From positions 1-23,100 of the IMG/VR virus record IMGVR_UViG_3300024324_000089: a DNA stretch of 23,100 bases; one strand, written 5' to 3'. The DNA comes from a virus. The stretch's first letter is position 1. Each line of letters begins with the position of its first letter. The notes below the pieces were generated by a model. The model was not told the DNA's origin, made no database searches, and was given only the letters and a program-made list of their open reading frames with translations. The position numbers and the translations under genes were made by a program. Shown here piece after piece: positions 10,377 to 18,096 of the stretch.

Positions 10377-11677
10377 TGCTAGACACTAGGGAGGAGAAAC
10401 GTAAGGGAATTGTAATACCCTATACGCCCAGGAAATTACAAGCTAAGTTACACAATGAGTTAGCTAGGTTCAATGTTGTTGTGTGTCACAGAAGATTTGG
10501 TAAGACTGTATTTGCTATTAATCAAATGATTAAGTCAGCTATACAAGACTTACAGTTAGGTAAGAAAGCACCAAGATATGCATACTTAGCACCGCTATTT
10601 AAGCAAGCTAAGACTGTAGCTTGGGATGAATTAAAGAGATTGTTGTATGATTTCCCAGATGTTAAGTTTAATGAAGCTGAGCTAAGGGCTGACTTTATGG
10701 GGGCTAGGATACAACTATATGGAGCTGATAATCCTGATACACTACGTGGTATCTATCTTGATGGTGTCATCTTAGATGAGTATGCACAGATGAATCCTAA
10801 GATGTACTCTGAGGTTATTCGTCCTGCACTATCAGATAGGAAAGGTTGGGGTATCTTTATTGGTACACCTAAGGGTAAGAATGAATTCTATGATATTTAC
10901 CACACAGCTAAAGAGAAGAAGGGCTGGAAGAGATTCTTATTCAAAGCATCTGAGACTGGTATATTAGATGATGAAGAATTAGAGATGGCTCAGCAAGATA
11001 TGGCTGAGTCTGAGTTTGAACAAGAGTATGAGTGTAGTTGGTCTGCAGCACTGAGAGGTGCATATTATGCCAAAGAGCTGGAAGCTGCTTATGATGAGCA
11101 ACGTATAGGTAAAGTACCTTATGACCCATCTAAGCAGGTAATAACAGCCTGGGACTTAGGGGTATCTGATAGTACCTCTATATGGTTTGCACAATATGAT
11201 GGTAAGGCAATTAACTTAATTGATTACTACGAGAACTCTGGTGAGGGATTGCCTCACTATATTGATTTATTAAATCAGAAAGGTTATAATTATGGTGCAC
11301 ATATAGCACCACACGATATTGTAGTAAGAGAATTTAGTACAGGTAAAAGCAGGAAAGACTTAGCATATAGCCTAGGTATTGAATTCCAAGTTGCACCTAA
11401 GTTAAAGGTTATGGATGGTATTGATACTGTCAGAACTACCCTTAATAGATGTTGGTTTGATGAGACTAAGTGTCAGAAAGGTATAGATGCTTTATTACAG
11501 TACCGTAGCTCTTATGATGATAAGAAGAAGATTTGGAGTCAGAAGCCAGTCCACGACTGGACTTCACACGCAAGTGATAGTTTCAGATATTTATGTAATA
11601 CAGAGGTAGTGTTCACAGGGAACGACTCTGCTTGGAGTAAGGAATTACCTAAGCAGGATTTAAGTTGGGTAATATAA
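10376..11677 (+). CDS. terL: Terminase large subunit (packaging ATPase and nuclease)
   Basis: The packaging motor has 433 residues. The ATPase domain has Walker A R39-R40-F-G-K43-T44 (CHRRFGKT), Walker B VILD134-E135 and coupling motif G163-T-P (FIGTPKG). The RNase H-like headful or cohesive-end nuclease domain has D260 (ITAWDLG), D314 (APHD) and D401 (HASDSFRY), the three metal-binding acids. The length is typical of compact TerL proteins. It is translated by a one-base overlap with terS. The type of packaging (headful, direct terminal repeat or cos) cannot be read from the sequence alone. Confidence 0.95.
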   Translation: MLDTREEKRKGIVIPYTPRKLQAKLHNELARFNVVVCHRRFGKTVFAINQMIKSAIQDLQLGKKAPRYAYLAPLFKQAKTVAWDELKRLLYDFPDVKFNEAELRADFMGARIQLYGADNPDTLRGIYLDGVILDEYAQMNPKMYSEVIRPALSDRKGWGIFIGTPKGKNEFYDIYHTAKEKKGWKRFLFKASETGILDDEELEMAQQDMAESEFEQEYECSWSAALRGAYYAKELEAAYDEQRIGKVPYDPSKQVITAWDLGVSDSTSIWFAQYDGKAINLIDYYENSGEGLPHYIDLLNQKGYNYGAHIAPHDIVVREFSTGKSRKDLAYSLGIEFQVAPKLKVMDGIDTVRTTLNRCWFDETKCQKGIDALLQYRSSYDDKKKIWSQKPVHDWTSHASDSFRYLCNTEVVFTGNDSAWSKELPKQDLSWVI

Positions 11678-11689
11678 TAGGAGAAGGGA

Positions 11690-11800
11690 ATGAATCCGAA
11701 GTGGCTAGAAAATAAGATTATTGAGATGTCAGAAGACATTAGAGAACTAAAGGAATTGCTGAGAGAAGTAGCTAAAGCACCAACTAAAGGTACAAAGTAA
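11690..11800 (+). CDS. 36-codon helical protein between terL and portal
   Basis: The gene begins MNPKWLENKIIEMSEDIREL and continues KELLREVAKAPTKGTK, a single amphipathic helix with a basic tail. AGGAG lies 6-7 bases upstream of the ATG at 11690, a clear ribosome binding site, and the stop is 2 bases before the portal ATG. The portal itself has only a weak site, so translation through this small gene may serve to load ribosomes on the portal. No function is recognised. Confidence 0.62.
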   Translation: MNPKWLENKIIEMSEDIRELKELLREVAKAPTKGTK

Positions 11801-11802
11801 AT

Positions 11803-13845
11803 ATGAAGATGACCAAGAGAGAACTAGCCGCCCACGTAGAACAAGAGATTCAAGGTGCTCTTGGCTATGGTGATGGTAAACTAACTCGTCAGCGTACTGA
11901 TGCTATGGATAGATACTATGGTAAGAAGTATGGTAATGAGCAAGAAGGTCGTTCTCAAATTGTCACACGAGATGTTGCTGATGTAATCGAATGGATTATG
12001 CCAAGCCTAATGAAGATATTCACAGGTGGTGATAAGGTAGTACAGTTTGAACCTCAAGGTCCTGAAGATGTAGAGATGGCTAAGCAGGCTACTGACTACA
12101 CTAATTATGTTATTATGAAACAGAACCCAGGCTTTAGTATTATCTATAGCTGGTTCAAAGATGCTCTATTACAGAAGAACGGAATTGTCAAGCACTTCTG
12201 GGATGACACTACCGAAGTAACAAGAGAGGAATATAAGAACCTCACAGAAGAAGAATTTACTTCACTACTTATTGATGATAATATCGAAGTAGTGGAGCAT
12301 ACAGCAAATGGTACAGAGGAATTAGTTGAGGGTCAATTACCACAACCTATTACTCACGATGTTGTAGTTAAAAGAACAAGAGAGAGTGGTCAGGTTTGTA
12401 TTGAGCCTGTACCACCAGAAGAATTCCTAATTAATAAGTACGCAAAGGGAATCGAAGATGCAAGATTTGTTGGGCATAGAGTCAAGAAAACTAAGTCTGA
12501 GCTATTAGCACAGGGCTATCCTAAAGCCAAGTTGGAGAGAGCATTCTCTGCACAAGAAGCTGAATGGAAGTCTGAGAGATTAGCCAGGTTTGATTATGAT
12601 GGTGACTCTAGTTATCCTGATGGTGATATTGATGATGGTGTTTGGGTAACCGAATGTTATATCAAGGTAGACTTTGACAACGATGGTATAGACGAATTAA
12701 GAAAGATAACGAAGGTCGGAGATGAACTATTAGATAATGAGGCTGTGGACAGTGTTCCCTTCTCCTCCCTTACACCTGTTCCAATGCCTCATAAGTTTTA
12801 TGGTTTGAGTATTTATGACTTAATCTCTGACCTTCAACTAATTAAGACTACCTTAATGCGTAACTTGTTAGACAATATGTATCTAACAAATAATGGGCGT
12901 TATGAAGTAGTCGAAGGTCAAGCCAACTTGGATGACCTTATGACCAGCAGACCTGGAGGTATTGTAAGAGTACGTACACCAGGTGCTGTGTCACCACTAG
13001 CTACTCCACAGCTAGACCAGAACTCCTTTAATATGCTGGGCTATTTAGATAGTATTAGAGAAGAGAGAACTGGTGTTAACAAGAACAGTATGGGGATTGG
13101 AGATGGTGGCTTAAAGTCACACCAAACTGCTACTGGTGTAGCACAAGTAATGACTGCAGCACAACAGAAGATTGAATTGATTGCTAGAGTATTCGCAGAG
13201 ACAGGGATGAAGGACCTTGCCAATAGTGTGTACCAATTAGTACAGAAGTTTGAATCTCCTGAGAAGATTGTCAGACTGAATAATAAGTGGACTACACTTT
13301 ATCCTGCTGAATGGAAAGAGAAGATGGACTGTACTGCACAGGTAGGTCTAGGCTTTGGTAACAAGGATATGAACCTTATGCACTTAGGTCAACTAGCTCA
13401 AACTATACAGATGGTTGCACAACACCCAGCTGCTGGTATGATGATTAAACCTAAGAACGTATATAACTTAATTGCTGAACAGATTAAAGCTATGGGTATG
13501 AAGAACGTAGAGGACTTCATTACAGACCCAGGAGACCAAGAACCACAACAACAAGGTCCTAGTCCAGAAGAACAAGCTAAGCAAGCAGAGATGCAACTTA
13601 AGGCAGAAGAACTTAAGATTAAGATGCAGAAACTACAAACTGAGTCAACTCTTAAACAGAGAGAGATGGAACTAGATGCACAACTAGCACAGCAAGAGCT
13701 TGAACTTAAAGCATCAGAAGCCCAAGTTGATATGCAAATCAAAGCACAAGAATTAGAAATTAAGAAAGCAGACTTAGCTCTTAAACAACAAGAGTTAATA
13801 TTAGAGAGGGAACAGGGAAGACCAGTAGCTATTGGTCCAACATAA
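11803..13845 (+). CDS. Portal protein (P22-like family)
   Basis: The portal has 680 residues and forms the dodecameric ring at the head vertex through which DNA enters and leaves. It contains the expected core with RSQIVTRDVADVIEWIMPSL and MKIFTGGDKVVQFEPQGPED near the N-terminus, a wing/stem region (PPEEFLINKYAKGIEDARFV) and a clip to crown segment (PMPHKFYGLSIYDLISDLQL, NSMGIGDGGLKSHQTATGV). From about 588 to 670 it carries a long Glu/Gln/Lys-rich coiled coil that could form a barrel inside the head, as in P22. The start has only AAGG 12 bases upstream; a second ATG follows two codons later. The coil tail may also be a scaffold contact. Confidence 0.9.
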   Translation: MKMTKRELAAHVEQEIQGALGYGDGKLTRQRTDAMDRYYGKKYGNEQEGRSQIVTRDVADVIEWIMPSLMKIFTGGDKVVQFEPQGPEDVEMAKQATDYTNYVIMKQNPGFSIIYSWFKDALLQKNGIVKHFWDDTTEVTREEYKNLTEEEFTSLLIDDNIEVVEHTANGTEELVEGQLPQPITHDVVVKRTRESGQVCIEPVPPEEFLINKYAKGIEDARFVGHRVKKTKSELLAQGYPKAKLERAFSAQEAEWKSERLARFDYDGDSSYPDGDIDDGVWVTECYIKVDFDNDGIDELRKITKVGDELLDNEAVDSVPFSSLTPVPMPHKFYGLSIYDLISDLQLIKTTLMRNLLDNMYLTNNGRYEVVEGQANLDDLMTSRPGGIVRVRTPGAVSPLATPQLDQNSFNMLGYLDSIREERTGVNKNSMGIGDGGLKSHQTATGVAQVMTAAQQKIELIARVFAETGMKDLANSVYQLVQKFESPEKIVRLNNKWTTLYPAEWKEKMDCTAQVGLGFGNKDMNLMHLGQLAQTIQMVAQHPAAGMMIKPKNVYNLIAEQIKAMGMKNVEDFITDPGDQEPQQQGPSPEEQAKQAEMQLKAEELKIKMQKLQTESTLKQREMELDAQLAQQELELKASEAQVDMQIKAQELEIKKADLALKQQELILEREQGRPVAIGPT

Positions 13846-13858
13846 GAAGGAGAAGTAG

Positions 13859-14122
13859 ATGGGTAAGAAAGGGAAGGATATACAATTGGGAAAGGATGCA
13901 GAAAGATTTGTTAATGACCCGTTGTATAAGACAGCTTTTGCGGAGACAAAAGAAGAACTGATTAAGATGTTACTACAAACTAAAATCAGTGAAGAAACAG
14001 AAAGAGATAGAATTTATATTACCATCAAAGCTTTAGGGCTGATTGATGAGCACATACAGAGTGTCATCAATACTGGTAAGCTGGCTGAAGGACAGCAAGA
14101 ATTTTATTCAGAACATTATTAA
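13859..14122 (+). CDS. Conserved small protein between portal and scaffold
   Basis: The protein has 87 residues and begins MGKKGKDIQLGKDAERFVND. Its helices include AFAETKEELIKMLLQTKISE and ERDRIYITIKALGLIDEHIQ, followed by SVINTGKLAEGQQE. Proteins with the same plan (F/LxxDPxFxxAxxxxKxxLxxxxxxTKxxD-x-ERDRLxxxxKALxxVxxHL-xxxxxTGKLA) are usual between portal and scaffold or coat genes of phages with this head module, by recall. The role is unknown; a minor head or assembly factor is likely. AAGGAG lies 7 bases ahead of the ATG at 13859. Confidence 0.72.
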   Translation: MGKKGKDIQLGKDAERFVNDPLYKTAFAETKEELIKMLLQTKISEETERDRIYITIKALGLIDEHIQSVINTGKLAEGQQEFYSEHY

Positions 14123-14141
14123 AAACTAAGGGAGAAACCTA

Positions 14142-15179
14142 ATGGATTCAGAAACGAATAACCAGATGGAAGTAGCGTTCGAAAGAGCCAAAGAAGGGTC
14201 GTCAGAAGAGGCGGCAAATAATATCCTTAATATGTGGGAATCAGAAGATGACCAACCTACAGGCGAGGAAACCGAAGTTACTACAGAAGACGAGGTAGTG
14301 GCTGAGGACCAACAGGAAGATGAAGTCGAAACAGAAGAGGTCTCAGAAGAAGAGGAAGCCTCTGAAGAAGTAGAGACAGAAGATACAGGTGAAGAGGAAA
14401 CCGAAGAGGTAGCTGAAGAATCTAACTATACTATTAAGGTAGATGGTGAAGAGTATGAAGTTAACTTAGAAGAACTCAAAGCTGGTTATCAAAGACAATC
14501 TGACTATACTCGTAAGTCTCAAGCACTAGCTGAAGGACGCAAAGAAAACGAAGCAATTCAATCTGAGCGTATTAGATTAGAGCAAGAGAGACAGATGTAC
14601 GCAAATGGTTTACAAATGCTGAAAGAACAGCAGTCAGCCAAGCTTCAAGAGTTTAAAGGTGTAGACTGGGAAAACCTTAAAGAGGAAGACCCATACGCAT
14701 ATATGCTTAAGAAGGATGAGTACCGAGATGCTCAGGATAAAGCAAGGAATGCTGCACAACAACAACGGATTGTACAGCAACAACAGAAACAACAAGAGGC
14801 ACAGTCAAGAGCAACCTTTGTTCAAGACCAATACTCTCAGTTAGTTAATGCTTTACCTGAGTGGGACAACAAAGAGTCTACCGTTAAGGAAGACATTAGA
14901 AAGTTTGCAATATCTTCAGGGTATGCACCAGAAGAAGTTGACCAACTAGCAGACCACCGTAGTGTTCTTATACTTAAGAAAGCTATGGAGTTTGATAAGT
15001 TAACTAAGAAGGTAGCACCTAAGAAGAAGGCAATCAAGAAAGTTCCCAAGGTACAGAAGTCTGGAAGAGGTAAAGTTAAGTCTGAAGCAGCCGATGATAA
15101 AACCAAGAAAAAGCGTGCAAGGTTAAGGAAGTCTGGTCATCAAGATGATGCCGCTTCCGTATTTTATGATATGTTATAA
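14142..15179 (+). CDS. Head scaffolding protein
   Basis: The protein has 345 residues. Residues 33-93 are an extreme acidic stretch of Glu/Asp with Thr/Val. YTIKVDGEEYEVNLEELKAG and YQRQSDYTRKSQAL (96-129) form the conserved scaffold motif. Residues 130-230 are a coiled coil with Gln runs. After a helical segment the tail 291-345 is strongly basic (APKKKAIKK, KKKRARLRKSGHQDDAASVF), matching the coat-binding helix-turn-helix end of podovirus scaffolds. It directs coat assembly and is expelled or degraded before packaging. It lies directly before the coat gene, as usual. The start follows AGGGAG. Confidence 0.87.
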   Translation: MDSETNNQMEVAFERAKEGSSEEAANNILNMWESEDDQPTGEETEVTTEDEVVAEDQQEDEVETEEVSEEEEASEEVETEDTGEEETEEVAEESNYTIKVDGEEYEVNLEELKAGYQRQSDYTRKSQALAEGRKENEAIQSERIRLEQERQMYANGLQMLKEQQSAKLQEFKGVDWENLKEEDPYAYMLKKDEYRDAQDKARNAAQQQRIVQQQQKQQEAQSRATFVQDQYSQLVNALPEWDNKESTVKEDIRKFAISSGYAPEEVDQLADHRSVLILKKAMEFDKLTKKVAPKKKAIKKVPKVQKSGRGKVKSEAADDKTKKKRARLRKSGHQDDAASVFYDML

Positions 15180-15212
15180 CAAGGGTTATAACTACAATAT
15201 AAGGAAATAGTA

Positions 15213-16115
15213 ATGGCTACTAATTTTAATACTTATGATGCACAAGCAATTCGTGAAGATTTGTCTGATGTAATCTATGATATCAGCCCAACAGAAACTC
15301 CGTTTCTATCTGGTATCGCAAAGAAAGGCAGTGTTTCTAACACTTACTTTGAATGGCAGACTGATGCACTAGCAGCAGCTTCTGGCACTAACGCAGCAGT
15401 TGAAGGAGCAGCAGCAGGTACTGCAGCAACTACAGCTACAACTCGTCTAGGCAACTACACACAAATCTCTAAGAAGGTTGTTGAAGTTACTGGTACTCAA
15501 GACAAGGTTAACAACGCTGGTAAGAAGTCTGAGCTTGCTCACCAACTTGCTAAAGCTTCTAAAGAGCTTAAGCGTGATATGGAAACTTCACTATTAGCTA
15601 CTAACGCAGCTGTTGCAGGTGATGCTTCTACAGCTCGTGAGACTAAAGGTGCTGCAACTTTCATCACTACTAACGTAACTGATGCAGGTACTACTGGTAC
15701 TCACGCAGCAATCGTTGAAGCTGATGTAACTGCAGTAGCAGAGTCTACTTGGAATGCTGGTGGTAACCCATCAACTATCCTATTAGGTGCTACTAATAAG
15801 AAGTTAATCACTGCTATGTCTGGTCGTGCTGACGCGACTCGTTCAGTTGTTGATGACAACAATACTGTTTACAACGCAGTTGATGTATATGTTTCTGACT
15901 TCGGTACTTTCAACATTCAGTTGGATAGATACTGTGACCAGGACATCGTATACTTCTTAGACCACGATATGTGGTCTGTTGACTACTTACGTGATTTCCA
16001 GACTATCGACATCGATAAGACTGGTGACTCTGAGAAGAAGATGCTTTTAGTTGAGTATGGCTTACGCTGTGGCAACGAAGCAGCTAACGGTAAGATTCAG
16101 TACACAACTGGTTAA
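15213..16115 (+). CDS. Major capsid protein (SU10-like, DUF5309 type)
   Basis: The coat protein has 300 residues and an HK97 fold expected from its family. The N-terminus MATNFNTYDAQAIREDLSDV followed by IYDISPTETPFLSGIAKKGS and NTYFEWQTDAL is the signature of the SU10-type coat (DUF5309). Further matches are TRLGNYTQISKKVVEVTGTQ and ELKRDMETSLL. The C-terminus (RDFQTIDIDKTGDSEKKMLL, VEYGLRCGNEAANGKI) is the usual end of the family. Codons and Ala/Thr/Gly-rich composition suit strong expression. A strong terminator directly follows, so the coat is the last gene of the most abundant late transcript. Confidence 0.92.
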   Translation: MATNFNTYDAQAIREDLSDVIYDISPTETPFLSGIAKKGSVSNTYFEWQTDALAAASGTNAAVEGAAAGTAATTATTRLGNYTQISKKVVEVTGTQDKVNNAGKKSELAHQLAKASKELKRDMETSLLATNAAVAGDASTARETKGAATFITTNVTDAGTTGTHAAIVEADVTAVAESTWNAGGNPSTILLGATNKKLITAMSGRADATRSVVDDNNTVYNAVDVYVSDFGTFNIQLDRYCDQDIVYFLDHDMWSVDYLRDFQTIDIDKTGDSEKKMLLVEYGLRCGNEAANGKIQYTTG

Positions 16116-16129
16116 TAGTTAGTTGACTT

Positions 16130-16157
16130 AGACCTCGGCTTAGGCTGGGGTCTTTCA
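16130..16157 (+). terminator. Intrinsic terminator after the major capsid gene
   Basis: AGACCTCGGC, loop TTAG, GCTGGGGTCT, then TTTC. The stem has 10 pairs, two of them G-U. It lies 14 bases past the coat stop and 18 bases before the next gene. Because no promoter is seen after it, it probably acts as a partial terminator that sets a lower level for tail genes. Confidence 0.82.
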
Positions 16158-16174
16158 AATTATAGGAGATACAG

Positions 16175-16477
16175 ATGGGAATACAAACACAATTAGTAGA
16201 GAACCTAGACGGTTCTATAACCAGTGTATCAACTCAAGATAACAAAGAAATAAAGAAGATTGCAGAAGATAATGCTATGCTTCGATTTGACTCAGCCCGT
16301 AGTGGCAGAGCACAGTATGATGGTGACTCACAATTCTCACACAGAGTAGCTCGTATACCTATTATTATGGTAGAGCAGATGATGAGAGAAGGTGTGTGGA
16401 ATAACCAAGAACGTATGAAGGAATGGATGAATGACCCAGTCAACGCACCATTCAGAACAACAAAAGGTAAACTATAG
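16175..16477 (+). CDS. Hypothetical head-region protein
   Basis: The protein has 100 residues: MGIQTQLVENLDGSITSVST, then QDNKEIKKIAEDNAMLRFDS, and FSHRVARIPIIMVEQMMREG and RMKEWMNDPVNAPFRTTKGK. The C-terminal pattern (VARIPxxVxExxxxxGVWxxxxRMKxWLNDPxNxxFRTTxGKI) is one I recall in small proteins directly downstream of coat genes in several podovirus groups. The role is unknown; a minor virion or connector factor is plausible from position. AGGAG lies 7 bases upstream of the ATG at 16175, right after the terminator. The stop TAG directly touches the next ATG. Confidence 0.74.
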   Translation: MGIQTQLVENLDGSITSVSTQDNKEIKKIAEDNAMLRFDSARSGRAQYDGDSQFSHRVARIPIIMVEQMMREGVWNNQERMKEWMNDPVNAPFRTTKGKL

Positions 16478-17122
16478 ATGGCACTAAGTACGTATACAAA
16501 TATTAAAGATGCAGTAGCTGACTGGTTAGACCGTAGTGACTTAACTACTAGGATACCAGACTTTATAGCATTAGCTGAAACTAGAATCAATAGAGACTTA
16601 CGCATTAGACCTATGGAAGTACGTTCTACTATGACAACCACAGCAGATAAGAGATACTTTAACTTACCTGGTGGTTACTTACAGATGCGTAACATCCAAC
16701 TGAATACTAACCCTATCAGAGCACTGGAGTATATTACTCCTGAGATGTTAGATAGATTGTATGGCAGTAGTTCAACAGGTGTACCAAGAGCATACACTAT
16801 GATTGGTGATGAGATTCAATTAGCACCAGTACCAGACTCAGCATACACATTAGAGGTTGCCTTCTACGAGAAGTTCACACCACTAGGTGATGGTACTTCA
16901 GGTACTGTAACATCTAACTGGCTAACTAGTAATGCACCTGACTTATTATTGTATGGTTCTCTATTAGAAGCAGAACCATTTATTAAGAATGATGAGCGTA
17001 TACCAGTATGGTTAAATGCATACAGTTCAGCTATTGATAAGCTACAGAAGGCAGATGCAAGAGATAGACACTCAGGCTCACAGATGAGAGTACGTACTAT
17101 CTACTCTGGAGTTGAGGGCTAA
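16478..17122 (+). CDS. Head-tail adaptor protein (SU10 adaptor-like)
   Basis: The protein has 214 residues: MALSTYTNIKDAVADWLDRS, DFIALAETRINRDLRIRPME, then GYLQMRNIQLN, YITPEMLDRLYGSSSTGVPR, YTMIGDEIQLAPVPDSAYTL and EVAFYEKFTPL. The order of a helical hairpin, a beta-rich middle and LLYGSLLEAEPFIKNDERIP matches the phage adaptor/connector family that binds below the portal ring (SU10, phiEco32-type podoviruses). It is placed between the coat gene and the tail genes. It starts right after the previous stop, and its stop overlaps the next ATG (TAATG). Confidence 0.87.
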   Translation: MALSTYTNIKDAVADWLDRSDLTTRIPDFIALAETRINRDLRIRPMEVRSTMTTTADKRYFNLPGGYLQMRNIQLNTNPIRALEYITPEMLDRLYGSSSTGVPRAYTMIGDEIQLAPVPDSAYTLEVAFYEKFTPLGDGTSGTVTSNWLTSNAPDLLLYGSLLEAEPFIKNDERIPVWLNAYSSAIDKLQKADARDRHSGSQMRVRTIYSGVEG

Positions 17123-17553
17123 TGGCTCAAAGCACTTGGGCAGCAGATACTAATACCTGGGCAGCGGATACTAACACCTGGGCAGTAAGTACCTACCAAC
17201 ACACAGCTCTACTTAATGCTAACAGTTCTGTGTCTAGTTCACAGACAGCAGTATTCCCTGTAACTGCTAATATGACTCAGTTAAATCTTACTGAGTTAAA
17301 TGAAGAAGACGCAATCAAACTAGCTAGTGCAATACTGGGAGCATCAGTAGGTACAACAGCATCAGCCAGTATATCTATACCAATATCAGTAACGTTAGCA
17401 GAAACATCAAATCTAACAAATAACATAAACTTTGAAGAGAGCATAACCTTAAGTGCAACAGGTAATATAACTTCAACTAATAACTTCTTGTGGAATGATG
17501 TCACAGAAGATACATCAACTACTTGGACCAAGGTAGCAGACCCAGACGAATAA
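17122..17553 (+). CDS. Beta-rich minor structural protein with N-terminal WAADTNT repeats
   Basis: The protein has 143 residues. It starts MAQSTWAADTNTWAADTNTW, two and a half copies of a 7-residue unit encoded by 21-base repeats. The rest is Thr/Ser/Ala-rich and strand-prone (SASISIPISVTLAETSNLTN, ITLSATGNITSTNN), ending with LWNDVTEDTSTTWTKVADPD, which returns to a Trp-containing motif. No membrane segment is seen. Its position after the adaptor and its composition suggest a virion decoration or tail-associated protein. I do not recognise the family with certainty. Confidence 0.65.
   Translation: MAQSTWAADTNTWAADTNTWAVSTYQHTALLNANSSVSSSQTAVFPVTANMTQLNLTELNEEDAIKLASAILGASVGTTASASISIPISVTLAETSNLTNNINFEESITLSATGNITSTNNFLWNDVTEDTSTTWTKVADPDE
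17134..17193 (+). repeat. 21-base tandem repeat in a structural gene
   Basis: Units start at 17134, 17155 and 17176 (ACTTGGGCAGCAGATACTAAT-type). The second unit differs at a few silent third positions and the third is truncated. In frame they encode TWAADTN, so copy changes would add or remove 7 residues. Confidence 0.8.
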
Positions 17554-17596
17554 CAAAAACGAAATTATATAAATAGTTTCACACAAGGAGTAAATA

Positions 17597-18082
17597 ATGA
17601 AAGACGTAGGAATTGAATTAACAAACATATGGAAAGTTACTTGTCTTGATAAAGACGGTAATGTAAAGTGGGAAGAAGATAAGAAGAACTTAATTACGAC
17701 AGTAGGTCTTAATCATATCCTCGACACACAATTTCACGCCAGTACACAAGTAACAACTTGGTATATTGGACTTAAAGGTGCTGGTACTCCAGTAGCTGGT
17801 GACACTATGGCATCACACTCAAGCTGGACAGAGAACACTGATTACTCAGGTAATCGTAAAGAGTGGACTGAAGGTGCAGCTAGTTCAGGCAGTATGACTA
17901 ACTCTTCTAGTGTAGACTTTAGTGTAACAGGAACAGCAACTATTGCAGGTGCATTCTTAAACACAGCAGCAACAGGAACAGCAGGTACATTGTATGGTGT
18001 AGTGGACTTTAGTTCTAGTCGTTCAGTAATCTCAGGTGATACACTACAGGTAACAGTAACAGTAACAGCTGCTTCAGCATAA
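17597..18082 (+). CDS. Ig-like/beta-sandwich structural protein
   Basis: The protein has 161 residues: MKDVGIELTNIWKVTCLDKD, then NLITTVGLNHILDTQFHAST, VTTWYIGLKGAGTPVAGDTM, ASHSSWTENTDYSGNRKEWT, and a final SGDTLQVTVTVTAASA. This NLVTTxGLNHxLDxxFxxGTQ...WYIGL...GDTMASHxGWxE...YSxxxRxxW pattern is common in uncharacterised beta-rich proteins within phage tail regions, by recall. The product is probably a small virion decoration or fibre-associated protein. AAGGAG lies 7 bases upstream of the ATG at 17597. A 43-base AT-rich gap separates it from the previous gene; no promoter was evident there. Confidence 0.72.
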   Translation: MKDVGIELTNIWKVTCLDKDGNVKWEEDKKNLITTVGLNHILDTQFHASTQVTTWYIGLKGAGTPVAGDTMASHSSWTENTDYSGNRKEWTEGAASSGSMTNSSSVDFSVTGTATIAGAFLNTAATGTAGTLYGVVDFSSSRSVISGDTLQVTVTVTAASA

Positions 18083-18096
18083 CTAGGAGGGCTTAG

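Noticed and set aside
13398-13742. A 114-codon minus-strand frame rich in Ser and Cys inside the portal gene
   Set aside because: It is the complement of the Gln/Glu-rich coiled-coil coding region of the portal; its composition is an artefact.
14101-14128. A near copy of the class-2 promoter block on the minus strand (TTAGTTTTTAA at 14128-14118)
   Set aside because: The block ends AATAA instead of AAAG, no TATAAT follows at 16 bases, and it lies at the end of a plus-strand gene with no minus-strand gene downstream.
16234-16641. A 135-codon minus-strand frame across two head genes
   Set aside because: It overlaps two well supported plus-strand genes, including the adaptor, and has no upstream site.
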